The notes beneath the pieces are model-generated. The model worked only from the letters and a program-made list of their open reading frames with translations. It searched no databases and was not told the origin of the DNA. A stretch of 64,000 nucleotides of DNA, taken from assembly GCF_030063185.1 (NCBI RefSeq), contig NZ_JASISP010000003.1:137024-201023 (forward strand), given 5' to 3'. Made by a program: the position numbers and the translations under genes. Source of the DNA: Arthrobacter sp. H35-D1 (GTDB lineage: Bacteria; Actinomycetota; Actinomycetes; Actinomycetales; Micrococcaceae). This document shows, piece by piece, positions 8,219 through 16,924 of the stretch (positions within the stretch are counted from its first letter, which is position 1; each line of letters opens with the position of its first letter).

Positions 8219-9588
8219 TGAGTGTTCCCGCAAATGCAGCGGCCCGGCGCAGGGTGTCGTTCCACAAACTGACAGTCTCCGAGGTGCGGCGGCTGACGGA
8301 GGACGCCATCGAGGTCGCCTTTGCCGTGCCCGCCCGGCTGGCCGGCTTCTACGACTACCTGCCCGGGCAATACGTGGCGCTGCGCCTGCAAATGCCGGAC
8401 GCCGCCGGGGTGTTCCGCGAGCTGCGGCGCAGCTACTCGATCTGCGCCGTACCTGTGCAATTTCCCGACGGCAGCTCGGAACTGCGGGTCGCCATCAAGC
8501 GCGACATCGGCGGCGAGTTCTCCACCTGGGCCAATGCGGAGCTGGCAGTGGGGGCCGCCATGGAAGTCATGAGCCCGCAGGGCGCGTTCATCTCCCGGCA
8601 CTCCGGGTTCGTGCCGGGCAGTGGAATGTCCGACGGCGCGTCCCCGGCCGACGCTGGAAACCCACCTAACAAGGGTGGTCCCGCCCAGGCAGGCGATCCA
8701 GCGGACGGAGACGGTTCAGCGGATGGCGGCGATGCTCCGGCGGCCGCTGCCGGCCATGTGCCCGGGAGCCTCTCCGCAGCTGCAGATGCCGTGAACGTGC
8801 TCAACAGCATGAACCACCCGGAGGAGGTGGCCCGCCGTGCCGGAACGTATGTGGCCATCGCGGCGGGCTCCGGCATCACCCCCGTCATGGCGCTGGCAAA
8901 ATCGCTGCTGGCAGGCAATGACGGCACCCGCCTTGACCTGGTCTACGCGAACAAGGCCGCCATGGATGTCATGTTCCTGGAGGAGCTGGCGGACCTGAAG
9001 GACAAGTACCCGCGGCGCTTCGCCCTCCACCACGTGCTCTCGCGGGAGCAACGCATTGCCCCGTTGCTCAGCGGCCGGCTGGACGCGGAAAAGCTGGAGG
9101 CGCTGCTGGGGAAGGCCATCCACGCCGACGACGTCGACGAATGGTTTTTGTGCGGGCCGTTTGAGCTGGTCCAGCTGTGCCGCGACGTGCTGGAAGCACG
9201 CGGCGTGCCGCACGATGTGGTCCGCTTTGAACTTTTCACCACCGGCCGCCCCGATCACCCCGAAGGGCAGCGCGGGCGCCCCGTCCTGATCGATTCCTCC
9301 GAAGAAACCTGCAAGATCACCTTCACCCTCGACGGGCTCACCGCGGATATTCTCAGCCCCGTCCACGCCCGCGAAACCGTCCTCAACGCCGCCCTGCGCG
9401 TACGTCCCGACGTGCCGTTCGCCTGCGCCGGCGGCGTGTGCGGCACATGCCGGGCCAAGCTCGTTGCGGGCAACGTCCACATGGATGAAAATTACGCCCT
9501 CGAACCGGAGGAACTGGAAGCCGGCTACATCCTCACCTGCCAGTCCCACCCCACCACGCCGGAGGTCAGCGTTGACTACGACGGCTAG
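8218..9588 (+). CDS. paaE: phenylacetyl-CoA epoxidase reductase PaaE
   Basis: This reductase passes electrons from NADPH through FAD and a plant-type [2Fe-2S] cluster to the PaaA di-iron centre. Domains in order: a FAD-binding barrel (residues about 10-125, with LRRSYSICAVP), an NAD(P)-binding domain (about 208-350, with GSGITPVMALAKSLL and CGPFELV), and a C-terminal ferredoxin domain with CAGGVCGTC and a later Cys in LTCQSHP. Residues about 130-207, between the first two domains, form a Gly/Pro/Ala/Asp-rich insertion that lengthens the protein to 456 residues. ATG 8218 overlaps the paaD stop. Confidence 0.95.
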   Translation: MSVPANAAARRRVSFHKLTVSEVRRLTEDAIEVAFAVPARLAGFYDYLPGQYVALRLQMPDAAGVFRELRRSYSICAVPVQFPDGSSELRVAIKRDIGGEFSTWANAELAVGAAMEVMSPQGAFISRHSGFVPGSGMSDGASPADAGNPPNKGGPAQAGDPADGDGSADGGDAPAAAAGHVPGSLSAAADAVNVLNSMNHPEEVARRAGTYVAIAAGSGITPVMALAKSLLAGNDGTRLDLVYANKAAMDVMFLEELADLKDKYPRRFALHHVLSREQRIAPLLSGRLDAEKLEALLGKAIHADDVDEWFLCGPFELVQLCRDVLEARGVPHDVVRFELFTTGRPDHPEGQRGRPVLIDSSEETCKITFTLDGLTADILSPVHARETVLNAALRVRPDVPFACAGGVCGTCRAKLVAGNVHMDENYALEPEELEAGYILTCQSHPTTPEVSVDYDG

Positions 9589-9635
9589 TCCCACCCGTCC
9601 CAACCAGCCGCTCCCACTCATCCCAAGGAGTCACC

Positions 9636-10433
9636 GTGATTGAACTTTCCATCAACGATGGCGTTGCCGAGATCGTGCTGAACGCCCCCGAGAAGCTGAA
9701 CGCGCTCAACGAGGATGCGCTGACTGAGCTGGATGCCGCGTACGACGACGCAGCTGCCGCCGCCACCCTGCCCTTCGGCGCGGAAGGTGCCGTCCGGGCG
9801 CTGCTCATCAGGGGAGAGGGACGGGCGTTTTGCGCGGGCCGCGACATTGCCGGAGTGGACGGCGCCAACGACGACGCCCGTGGCTACCTTGAAGGCCTGC
9901 TGGCACCCTTGTTGCAAAAGATGGCAGCGTTTCCGGCTCCGACGTTTGCCGCAGCACAGGGCGCCTGCCTGGGCGTGGGGTTGGGGCTACTGATCGCCAT
10001 GGACGTGGTGTATGTGGCCGAGAATGCCAAGTTTGGTTCGCCGTTTGGCAACCTTGGCGCCACGCTGGATTCCGGCGGGCACTGGCTGTTCACCGAAACG
10101 CTCGGTGCACACCGCACGCTTGACCTTGTTTACACCTCGGATTTGATCAGCGGCTCGGAAGCCGTGGCTGCCGGGCTGTTCAGCCGGGCCATGCCGGCCG
10201 AAGGCCTGGTGGACTTCACCCGCGCCGCAGCAATCAAGGCTGCCGCCGGACCCACTCTGGCCTTCAACGCCAGCAAAACCCTCGTGGCAGCGATTCGCAG
10301 GGAAAGGCTGGGACTGTGGGACGCCGTCGTGCTTGAAAATGAAGCGCAGGTGGCACTCTCGGCAACAGCCGACTATGCGGAGGGGTTTGCCGCCTTCACC
10401 GCCAAGCGAAAGCCTGGATTCACCGGGAAGTGA
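9636..10433 (+). CDS. paaG: enoyl-CoA hydratase/isomerase, probable epoxyphenylacetyl-CoA isomerase PaaG
   Basis: A crotonase-fold enzyme of 265 residues. In this context it most likely isomerises ring-1,2-epoxyphenylacetyl-CoA to the oxepin, the step after PaaABCDE; assignment to PaaG rather than another hydratase is inferred from position. The fold is shown by NAPEKLNALN, the oxyanion-hole segment GRAFCAGRDI and AAQGACLGVGLGL. GTG 9636 is preceded by AAGGAGTCACC. It follows paaE by 47 nt and is the last gene of the operon seen here. Its 3' end overlaps the convergent membrane-protein gene by 14 bp. No paaZ or paaH/J is present in the window. Confidence 0.82.
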   Translation: MIELSINDGVAEIVLNAPEKLNALNEDALTELDAAYDDAAAAATLPFGAEGAVRALLIRGEGRAFCAGRDIAGVDGANDDARGYLEGLLAPLLQKMAAFPAPTFAAAQGACLGVGLGLLIAMDVVYVAENAKFGSPFGNLGATLDSGGHWLFTETLGAHRTLDLVYTSDLISGSEAVAAGLFSRAMPAEGLVDFTRAAAIKAAAGPTLAFNASKTLVAAIRRERLGLWDAVVLENEAQVALSATADYAEGFAAFTAKRKPGFTGK

Positions 10434-10974
10434 CGGTGCCGGCGGGGCGGCGGCTGGCGATGAACGACCAGGCGACCGTCAGGGCGCCGAGAACAAGAAG
10501 AATGAACGCTTCGCCGGGGAAGTCGAAGACGCGCAGTGCGATGGCGGCGGCCAGGTAGGGCAGTGCCGCCCATTTTAGCGGCGTGTGCTTGAGTCGGCTG
10601 CCCCAAGCGAAGAGCATAAGGGCGAAGTACAAGCTCAATTCAAAGCGTGCGGACCACTCTACAAAGAAGAACATCGCGGCCACGACGACAAGAACCCCTG
10701 CAGCTGCGATGGTTTGACGGCGGGCTTCCGTCCCCTTCGTGAAGGACAACGGCAACCAGAGCAGTATGGAGCAGATGACGGGGATCAGCGGTGTCAGCAC
10801 AAAAACGGGCATGCTGATGGTGGCGGGATCCCCTGAACCGAGCAACAACAGCAATCCCGAGAGCAGCGCCCCCAGACCGGCAGCCATGAAGACCAGTCGG
10901 TTCACCGCGGGTGCCTCCTGGGCCGCAACGGCGGATGGGTCGGCAACAGGCTGGTCGGCGGGGAGAGACGTCAT
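10420..10974 (-). CDS. hypothetical multi-pass membrane protein
   Basis: A 184-residue protein with about five or six hydrophobic helices: VFMAAGLGALLSGLLLLLG, FVLTPLIPVICSILLWLPL, IAAAGVLVVVAAMFFFVEW, LSLYFALMLFAWG and the C-terminal pairs around ALPYLAAAIALRVF and FILLVLGALTVAWSFIA. The N-terminal 25 residues are Ala/Pro-rich and probably cytoplasmic. No recognised domain or catalytic motif. It converges on paaG with a 14-bp overlap, so the two transcripts are antisense at their ends. Confidence 0.7.
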   Translation of the reverse strand: MTSLPADQPVADPSAVAAQEAPAVNRLVFMAAGLGALLSGLLLLLGSGDPATISMPVFVLTPLIPVICSILLWLPLSFTKGTEARRQTIAAAGVLVVVAAMFFFVEWSARFELSLYFALMLFAWGSRLKHTPLKWAALPYLAAAIALRVFDFPGEAFILLVLGALTVAWSFIASRRPAGTVTSR

Positions 10975-11058
10975 GGTTCAATCGTCGCAGGTTAAAGCTG
11001 TACCGGATTGCAGTCCGCCGGGTCGCCAGCTGCAGGCTGTCCGGTGCCGGGGGTGCCG

Positions 11059-11460
11059 TTACGCGGACTTTCTGCGGGCTGGGCGTCTGTTGCCGTTTCT
11101 GAGCTGGCTGATGCGTCCGCTGGAAATGCCCAGAAGGGCTGCTGCGTCGTTGGCTGTGATGTGCTCAGCCAGGAGCAGGTTGACCACTTCGCGAGTTTCC
11201 TTCGCTGCTTGTTCCTGTGCTCGCTGTGCGGCGACCGTGGCGGTGCGGGAATTGTGAACGCGGACCGCAATTTCCTGGGAGGAGAGTTCTAGATTAATCT
11301 CCCAGTCAGAGTGGTCTTCTTCGGGATGCCGGGAGTCGAGGTAGTCACGAACCTGCGCAGGTGCTTTGGCGAGATTGCGCACCTGCGTGATGTTGTCCGG
11401 ATCAATTTCGAGTTCCCACCCGCCGTCCCAGCGGGTAACGATGACAGTGATGCTGTTCAC
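11059..11460 (-). CDS. HicB-family antitoxin-like protein
   Basis: A 133-residue protein from GTG 11460. The N-terminal part, SITVIVTRWDGGWELEIDPD followed by ITQVRNLAKAPAQVRDYLDS, has the partial RNase-H-like HicB fold pattern. The C-terminus carries a helix-turn-helix (ITANDAAALLGISSGRISQLRNGNRR), typical of autoregulating HicB antitoxins. The start overlaps the last stop of the decayed hicA remnant (TCGTGAAC holds both TGA and GTG), the usual toxin-antitoxin arrangement. Longer in-frame starts, such as 11574, would run through the hicA remnant and are unlikely. With the toxin broken, this would be an orphan antitoxin and DNA-binding protein. Confidence 0.75.
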   Translation of the reverse strand: MNSITVIVTRWDGGWELEIDPDNITQVRNLAKAPAQVRDYLDSRHPEEDHSDWEINLELSSQEIAVRVHNSRTATVAAQRAQEQAAKETREVVNLLLAEHITANDAAALLGISSGRISQLRNGNRRPARRKSA

Positions 11461-11652
11461 GAGTTCCGTCTTTTCACTTCCGCGATTGCTTACAGGGCGT
11501 TCCGAGGGACGCCCGGCGACACTTCGCGACTTTGGGTAATGATCACTGGTCGAATGAGGGCGGGGTGCGACCACTTCTCATGGTCGCCTTTGCCTTCGAC
11601 AAGCCGTGAACCCTGCTGCAACCAAAAGCTGGGCCAGCTCTCGATACTTCAT
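11457..11652 (-). pseudogene. HicA-type mRNA interferase toxin, frameshifted remnant
   Basis: From ATG 11652 the frame reads MKYRELAQLLVAAGFT and then leaves the family in ACRRQRRP-stop. Skipping one base (a G in ACGGCTT) moves to the frame LVEGKGDHEKWSHPAL, which holds the conserved HicA GKGDH segment with its catalytic-type histidine, and continues IRPVIITQSREVSPGV. That frame meets TAA soon after (NAL-stop), then continues AIAEVKRRNS to a TGA that overlaps the hicB start. The span of 196 nt equals 65 codons plus one base. The gene thus appears inactivated by a 1-bp insertion, with a second nonsense codon near the end. Confidence 0.75.
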
Positions 11653-11789
11653 CGGCTTCGTCAGAGTTGCTAGTTTAGACCCCCTGAAGTTATTTGAATA
11701 GAGGAGGGGATATACGCGGTATGGCTTTCAAGCCTAACCGCTGATCCATGGTGGTGGTTTGCCTTCCAGATGGGTGAGCAGCCGCCAGC

Positions 11790-12242
11790 TCAGCGGTTGT
11801 CCACGTCTTCAAAGATCAGGAACGTCTGGGTATCCAGCACGCCGGCCATGGATTGCAGTTGGTCGAAGACCACCCGCCGCAGTCCCTGGTTGTCTGCGGC
11901 ACGCACCAACAAAATCACGTCGAAGTCGCCGCCAACCAGCGCAATGTGTTCCACCTCGGGGATGGCACGCAATTCCTCACGCAGCTCCCGCCAGGCGTGC
12001 TGGCTGACCTTCAATGTCACGTAGGCGGACGACTTCAGCCCAGCCTTCACCGGATCCACCAGCGCCGTGAACTTCGTCAGCACGCCGCTGGAGGTGAGCT
12101 TGGAAATCCGCGCGTAGGCGTGGGCGCGGGAGATGTGGACGGTTTCGGCAACGACGCTGACAGACATCCGGCCGTCGCGGGTGAGCTCGGCAATGATCCG
12201 CCTGTCCACGTCGTCCAGCGGATCGGTGGCGTGCCCTTCCAT
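11790..12242 (-). CDS. Lrp/AsnC-family regulator, probable BkdR
   Basis: A 150-residue feast/famine regulator. The N-terminal winged helix-turn-helix begins DPLDDVDRRIIAELTRDGRMSV and includes VVAETVHISRAHAYARISKL. The C-terminal RAM-type ligand domain includes AYVTLKVSQHAWREL and IALVGGDFDVILLVRAADN. AAAGGAG precedes the ATG by 6 nt. It diverges from the branched-chain oxoacid dehydrogenase operon, so it probably controls that operon in response to branched-chain amino acids or their oxoacids; this is inferred from position. Confidence 0.88.
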   Translation of the reverse strand: MEGHATDPLDDVDRRIIAELTRDGRMSVSVVAETVHISRAHAYARISKLTSSGVLTKFTALVDPVKAGLKSSAYVTLKVSQHAWRELREELRAIPEVEHIALVGGDFDVILLVRAADNQGLRRVVFDQLQSMAGVLDTQTFLIFEDVDNR

Positions 12243-12535
12243 GTGGCTCCTTTGGTGTCAGGTCTTGGGGCTGTGGCCTTCGGAGGCCGGGATTGCCAGC
12301 GTCTGGGATGCCCGACGCCGAGAACAACTTGGCGGGCCAACGCGGCATCCGCAGTGCTTGTGTCTTCCAGACTATGGAAAATGAGCGCAAAGTTCCAGAG
12401 TTTCCGAGAGTTATGGCGACGTTCCGCTAGAAAACACATACTGAAGTCAACGGAACATCTTTGTTGCTGTGGGGGATCGGCGGGCATGGTTCACACTTGG
12501 CCGTCCTGCCACCCGTTGGAAGGAATGAGTGTTCA
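12243..12535. promoter_or_regulatory. divergent control region between the Lrp-type regulator and the bkd operon
   Basis: These 293 bp contain no supported gene. A dyad TTCCA-gacta-TGGAA lies at 12365-12379, and GTTCCG/CGGAAC arms flank an AT-rich stretch around 12420-12450. Either could be the binding site of the adjacent regulator. No convincing -35/-10 pair was identified. Confidence 0.35.
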
Positions 12536-13699
12536 ATGACGAACCATCCGGAATTCTTGGAGCACCCGGGAAACGCTGCACTGTTGGCCGGACGCCAGGG
12601 CGAGTACCTGCTTCCATCCGCCATGCCCGTCCAGCTGATAACCGCGGACGGCACTGCCCACACGGGCGGAAAGTACAAGCAAAATTACCCTCTGCCGGAC
12701 GCCGCAACCCTGCTGGAGGGGTACGGTCAGCTGGTGCTGGGCCGGCGAATCAATGAACAGGCCGGTGCTTTGGTGCGGCAAGGGCGGATGGCGGTGTATC
12801 CGTCGTCGTTCGGGCAGGAAGCCTGCCAGGCGGCGGCATACATGGCTTTGCGCCGCAACGACTGGCTGTTCGGCACGTACCGGGACACCGTGGCCATCAT
12901 GGGCCGCGGCGTGTTGCCCATGGAGGTCTTTGAATCGCTGCGCGGGGACTGGCACAGTGGCTTCGACCCGTATCAGTACAACACGGCACTTCCCGCCACC
13001 TCGCTGGCCACGCAGTTGCCGCACGCCGTCGGTGTGGCGCACGCGGCCAAGCTGCGCGGTGAGGACACCGTGGTGCTGGCGCTGTGCGGCGATGGTGCCA
13101 CGAGCGAAGGCGATTTCCACGTTGCGTTGAACTTCGCTGCAGTCTTCCACGTGCCGGTGGTCTTCCTGATCCAAAACAACCAATACGCCATCTCGGTTCC
13201 CCTCATCCACCAGTCCGTGGCGCCGTCGCTGGCACACAAGGCGATTGGCTACGGCATGCCGGGGGAGCGCGTGGACGGCAACGACCTGGCCGCGCTGCTT
13301 TCGGTGCTGGGCAGTGCCGTGGAGCGGGCGCGCAACGGCGGTGGCCCAGCGCTCGTTGAGGCGCACACGTATCGGATGGAATCGCACACCAACGCCGATG
13401 ACGCCACGCGCTACCGCTCCTCGGAGGAAGTGGCCCAATGGGCGCCCAAGGATCCCCTGCTGCGCCTGAAGAAATACCTGCACGACGCCGGACACTTGGG
13501 TTCCGCCGAGGCCGAACGTTTCGCCGTGGCTGCCGATGCCGTGGCCAAGACACTGCGCGACGGGATGAACACGCAGAGCACTCCGGAGCCGTTGGACATG
13601 TTCAGGTTTGTGTATAGCGAGCCGACGCCGCAACTGCGCGAGCAAAGCAGCCTGTTGGCCGCCGAGCTTGCCGCAGCACAGGAAGGAAGCGTGTCATGA
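12536..13699 (+). CDS. bkdA: branched-chain 2-oxoacid dehydrogenase E1 component, alpha subunit
   Basis: Thiamine-diphosphate-dependent decarboxylase subunit, 387 residues. The ThDP/Mg signature is GDGATSEGDFHVALNFAAVF followed by IQNNQYAIS. YPSSFGQEACQAAAY and the phosphorylation-loop-like YRMESHTNADDATRYR are typical of this E1a class. ATG 12536 is chosen, with AAGGA about 11 nt upstream. The frame extends further upstream but without a better start. Its stop overlaps the E1 beta ATG. Branched-chain specificity is inferred from the Lrp-type neighbour and sequence type; a pyruvate-type role is the main alternative. Confidence 0.88.
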   Translation: MTNHPEFLEHPGNAALLAGRQGEYLLPSAMPVQLITADGTAHTGGKYKQNYPLPDAATLLEGYGQLVLGRRINEQAGALVRQGRMAVYPSSFGQEACQAAAYMALRRNDWLFGTYRDTVAIMGRGVLPMEVFESLRGDWHSGFDPYQYNTALPATSLATQLPHAVGVAHAAKLRGEDTVVLALCGDGATSEGDFHVALNFAAVFHVPVVFLIQNNQYAISVPLIHQSVAPSLAHKAIGYGMPGERVDGNDLAALLSVLGSAVERARNGGGPALVEAHTYRMESHTNADDATRYRSSEEVAQWAPKDPLLRLKKYLHDAGHLGSAEAERFAVAADAVAKTLRDGMNTQSTPEPLDMFRFVYSEPTPQLREQSSLLAAELAAAQEGSVS

Positions 13700-14763
13700 C
13701 TGCCATGGCGGTGAACCATGCGGAGCTTGCCGGAGTCCAGCAGCTGACCTTCGCCAAGGCCCTGACGCTGGCCATGTCCGATTCCATGGCCGCAGATGCC
13801 TCGGTGATTGTCTTTGGCGAAGATGTGGGAACGCTCGGCGGGGTGTTTCGCGTGACGGACGGGCTGCAGGCAAGGTTCGGCGAGGAACGCTGCTTTGACA
13901 CGCCGCTGGCCGAATCAGGCATTGTTGGCATGGCCACCGGCATGGCGATCAACGGCATGCGCCCGGTGGTGGAGTTGCAGTTCGATGCGTTCGCCTTCCC
14001 TGGGTTTGAACAAATCGTCAGCCATGTGGCCAAGATGGGCAACCGCACGCGTGGAAACATCCGCCTGCCACTGGTCATCCGCATCCCCTACGCCGGAGGC
14101 ATCGGCGGGGTGGAGCACCACTGCGATTCCTCGGAAGGCTACTACGTCCACACCCCGGGACTGACGGTGCTCACGCCGTCGACCGTTGAAGACGCCTACG
14201 TCCTGCTCCGAGACTCCATCTCCAGCCCTGACCCGGTGGTGTTCATGGAACCGAAAAAACTGTACTTCTCCAAAGCCACGCTCGACCTTGACGCACTGCG
14301 CGCCCGGTACACCCCCGCTTCGGAGCGCGGGGGAGCCAATGCCGTTCCGTCCAGCATCGGGCACGCCGCCGTCGTCCGTGCAGGCACCGACGCCACACTC
14401 ATCGCCTACGGCCCGTCCGTGGCCCCCGCGCTCGCAGCCGCAGAAACTGCCGCCACCGAGGGCAGGTCCCTGCAGGTTATCGACGTCAGGTCGCTCGTCC
14501 CGTTCGACGACGAAACCATCTGTGCCGCGGTCAGGTCCACCGGTCGGGCGGTGGTCATCGCGGAGGCGCCGGGCTTTGCCTCCATGGCTGCCGAAATTGC
14601 CGCGCGCATCCAGGAACGCTGCTTCCATTCGCTGGCAGCACCCGTGCTGCGGGTGACAGGGTTCGACATTCCCTACCCAGCCCCCAAACTGGAACAGCAC
14701 TACCTGCCAGGCGTCGACCGGATTCTGGACGCCGTGGACAAACTTCAATGGGAGGAATCATGA
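13696..14763 (+). CDS. bkdB: branched-chain 2-oxoacid dehydrogenase E1 component, beta subunit
   Basis: The 355-residue partner of the E1 alpha subunit, a transketolase-like pyrimidine-binding and C-terminal domain protein. Family segments include VFGEDVGTLGGVFRVTDGLQ, TPLAESGIVGMATGMAINGMRPVVE, FDAFAFPGFEQIVSHVAKM and, in the C-terminal domain, VIDVRSLVPFDDETI. ATG 13696 overlaps the E1 alpha stop (ATGA), and its own stop overlaps the E2 start in the same way, so the three genes are translationally coupled. Confidence 0.9.
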   Translation: MTAMAVNHAELAGVQQLTFAKALTLAMSDSMAADASVIVFGEDVGTLGGVFRVTDGLQARFGEERCFDTPLAESGIVGMATGMAINGMRPVVELQFDAFAFPGFEQIVSHVAKMGNRTRGNIRLPLVIRIPYAGGIGGVEHHCDSSEGYYVHTPGLTVLTPSTVEDAYVLLRDSISSPDPVVFMEPKKLYFSKATLDLDALRARYTPASERGGANAVPSSIGHAAVVRAGTDATLIAYGPSVAPALAAAETAATEGRSLQVIDVRSLVPFDDETICAAVRSTGRAVVIAEAPGFASMAAEIAARIQERCFHSLAAPVLRVTGFDIPYPAPKLEQHYLPGVDRILDAVDKLQWEES

Positions 14764-16274
14764 GCAGCCAGGGGCAGGTACAGGCAAACGGACAGGTGTT
14801 CCTGTTGCCGGATCTTGGCGAAGGACTCGTCGAAGCCGAGCTCGTCTCGTGGCTGGTGGCTGTGGGAGACCCCGTGCACATTGACCAGCCCATCGCCGAA
14901 GTTGAAACCGCCAAGTCTGTGGTGGAGGTGCCTTCGCCCTATGAAGGCACAGTCACCTTATTGCACGGTGCCGAGGGCGACGCCTTGGAAGTCGGCAAGC
15001 CGTTGATCACTATCGCAACTGGAGAGACGACGGCAGCTGCGGAGCTTGGCGAAGACGCGCAGACTGGGGAGCCCGCGAAAGACGCGGCGTCCGAGTTGGC
15101 TGAGATGGCGCCGGCCTCCGCGGGCTCCCCAGCCGCTGAAACTTCATCGGATGCAGCGGAACCTTCCCTCCCTGCCGCGTCCGGCGGATCCGGAAACGTG
15201 CTGGTCGGCTACGGGTCAACAGGGCCCTCGGGGCCCGGTCGCAGCAGGCCGGCTGTCAGGCAGGCACCCCTGGTGGTCTCGCCGCTGGTGCGCAAGCTGG
15301 CCCAGGATCATGGAATCGCGCTGCCGGAAATACACGGCTCTGGAAGTGACGGTTTGATTCTGCGGTCGGACGTGGAAGCAGCCATGGCAGCGGAACCACT
15401 GGCAGTGCAGGAGCCGGAATCGGAGCCAAATAAGCAGCAGCAGCAACAGCCGAAACAGCCGCAGCCCGAGCCAGTTCCGGCTTCCGCACCCGACGCGAAG
15501 CTTCCGACGCAACCACGGCGGCAGGCAGGGGCACGAGCGGGGGAGGAATCCGGCGTCGTGGATCAACGCACGGGCTTGCCAGTGGTGGCCCGGACTCCGT
15601 TGACGGGGATGAAGAAAGTGGCCGCGGCAGCGCTGGTGCGCAGCCGCCGGGAGATTCCCGACGCCACTGTCTGGGTGGATGTTGACGCGACCGCCCTGGT
15701 GGAACTGCGCCGCGGGATGAAGGCGAAGGGTGCGGCGCCGGGCCTGCTGGCCTTTGTTGCACGGTTCGCGGTTGCAGGGCTGGGCAGGTTCCCGGAACTG
15801 AACATGCAGCTGGAGAGCCGCGACGGGCAGGACTCGCTGGTGGAATTTGCCGGCATCAACGTGGGCTTTGCCACGCAGACCGAACGCGGTCTGGTGGTGC
15901 CGGTGCTCCGCAATGCCCAGGGGCGAACTGCCAGGGAGTTGGACGATGCCATCGGGGTATTGACGGAGCGGGCGCTGGCGGGGCACTCCGGGACGGCGGA
16001 ACTGGCGGGCGGCACGTTCACCATCAACAACTACGGCGTGCTGGGCGTGGACGGCTCGGCGGCCATTATCAACCACCCGGAGGCGGCGATGCTGGGACTG
16101 GGGCGCATCATGGACAAACCGTGGGTAGTGGACGGTCAATTGTGCGTGCGGAAAATGACGGAGCTGACGCTCGCGTTCGACCACCGCGTCTGCGACGGCG
16201 CCGTGGCAGCAGGGTTCCTGCGTTTTGTGGCCGACGCCATGGAAAACCCGGCGGGAGTGCTGGCCGAGCTCTAG
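14760..16274 (+). CDS. bkdC: branched-chain 2-oxoacid dehydrogenase E2, dihydrolipoyl acyltransferase
   Basis: Core acyltransferase of the complex, 504 residues. One lipoyl domain at the N-terminus carries the modified lysine K52 in VETAKSVVEVPSPY. A flexible Ala/Pro/Glu linker follows, then the E3-binding domain (VSPLVRKLAQDHGIALPEIHGSG). A Gln/Pro-rich linker with a run of five Gln leads to the catalytic domain with DHRVCDGA near the end. GGGAGGA lies just before ATG 14760, which overlaps the E1 beta stop. ATG 14748 is in frame but precedes this ribosome-binding site. No E3 (lipoamide dehydrogenase) gene is nearby. Confidence 0.9.
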   Translation: MSSQGQVQANGQVFLLPDLGEGLVEAELVSWLVAVGDPVHIDQPIAEVETAKSVVEVPSPYEGTVTLLHGAEGDALEVGKPLITIATGETTAAAELGEDAQTGEPAKDAASELAEMAPASAGSPAAETSSDAAEPSLPAASGGSGNVLVGYGSTGPSGPGRSRPAVRQAPLVVSPLVRKLAQDHGIALPEIHGSGSDGLILRSDVEAAMAAEPLAVQEPESEPNKQQQQQPKQPQPEPVPASAPDAKLPTQPRRQAGARAGEESGVVDQRTGLPVVARTPLTGMKKVAAAALVRSRREIPDATVWVDVDATALVELRRGMKAKGAAPGLLAFVARFAVAGLGRFPELNMQLESRDGQDSLVEFAGINVGFATQTERGLVVPVLRNAQGRTARELDDAIGVLTERALAGHSGTAELAGGTFTINNYGVLGVDGSAAIINHPEAAMLGLGRIMDKPWVVDGQLCVRKMTELTLAFDHRVCDGAVAAGFLRFVADAMENPAGVLAEL

Positions 16275-16353
16275 GCGGGGTGTGGTCCTTGATGATGGGC
16301 TTGTTGTGCGTATAGGCTGTACATACACCCCCAGATGCTTAGGCTACTGGTTA

Positions 16354-16379
16354 GAAGGCTCCGCTGATGTGGGGCCTTC
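16354..16379 (+). terminator. hairpin after the bkd operon
   Basis: GAAGGCTCC (16354-16362) and GGGGCCTTC (16371-16379) form a 9-bp stem with one G-T pair and an 8-nt loop. A weak AT stretch (GAATTTAA) follows. It lies between the E2 stop and the convergent NYN gene, and could end either transcript. Confidence 0.45.
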
Positions 16380-16384
16380 GGAAT

Positions 16385-16885
16385 TTAACGTCCATTGTTT
16401 GGTCGGTGAACCACACCATGAGCATCCGCGATGGATGGTGGCAGCTGGCAGGCACGCAAGTCATCGCCAGTGATGCGTCGAATAAGCATGGGTCCGGTTT
16501 GTCGGAGCTCGTTGCTGGTGCGCTTGGAATCCATTGGGCTCAGGAGAATCGTCTTTGCGTTCAGTTTCTCTTGGATCTTGCGCATGGGTGTGACCAGGTC
16601 TGAATCGTTGGACAGTATGGCGTAGGCGCTCGCGTCACACCTGAAGGCATCAAGCAGGGCATGGCTGGCCAGATTGACATCGGAACCCTTCTCTTCAGTC
16701 TTTTTGACTTTCACATAGATCGGCATTCCGTCTGAGCCCAGCTTGGTGGGATGTAGCGGCATGACACGGGGATCAATCCGAAACTTTCCGAGGTAGATTT
16801 TTGTCCGCGGCAATGTTGCAAGGGCACGAAGATACGCTTGCTGCCGCTGTGGAGACTGAACATCAGAACCAGGGCCTACTTTGAT
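16385..16885 (-). pseudogene. NYN-domain (PIN-like nuclease) protein, 3' part, split by the IS element
   Basis: The downstream part of a NYN-domain gene. The frame is open from the insertion point at 16885 and reads IKVGPGSDVQSPQRQQAYLRAL, TKIYLGKF, KVKKTEEKGSDVNLASHALLDAF and YAILSNDSDLVTPMRK, the conserved acidic NYN motifs (Asp in EKGSDVN and SNDSD). Within this part alone, TTG 16813 could start a 142-residue product, but that lacks the first catalytic Asp. The N-terminal part is at 18642-18869. Joining the two segments across the element restores a continuous 242-codon gene. NYN proteins are predicted metal-dependent RNases. Confidence 0.85.
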
Positions 16886-16903
16886 CGAATTTGCTCCGCG
16901 CAG

Positions 16904-16921
16904 ACCTCTTCCGTGAGGGAG
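16904..16921. repeat. left-end hairpin of the IS element
   Basis: The segment CCTCTTCCGTGAGGGAGG can fold with CCTC pairing GAGG and inner T-G wobbles. It resembles the right-end hairpin (shared CTTCCG...GGGAGG). It lies between the cleavage site at 16885/16886 and the tnpA stop, where TnpA would recognise the left end. Confidence 0.5.
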
Positions 16922-16924
16922 GGG

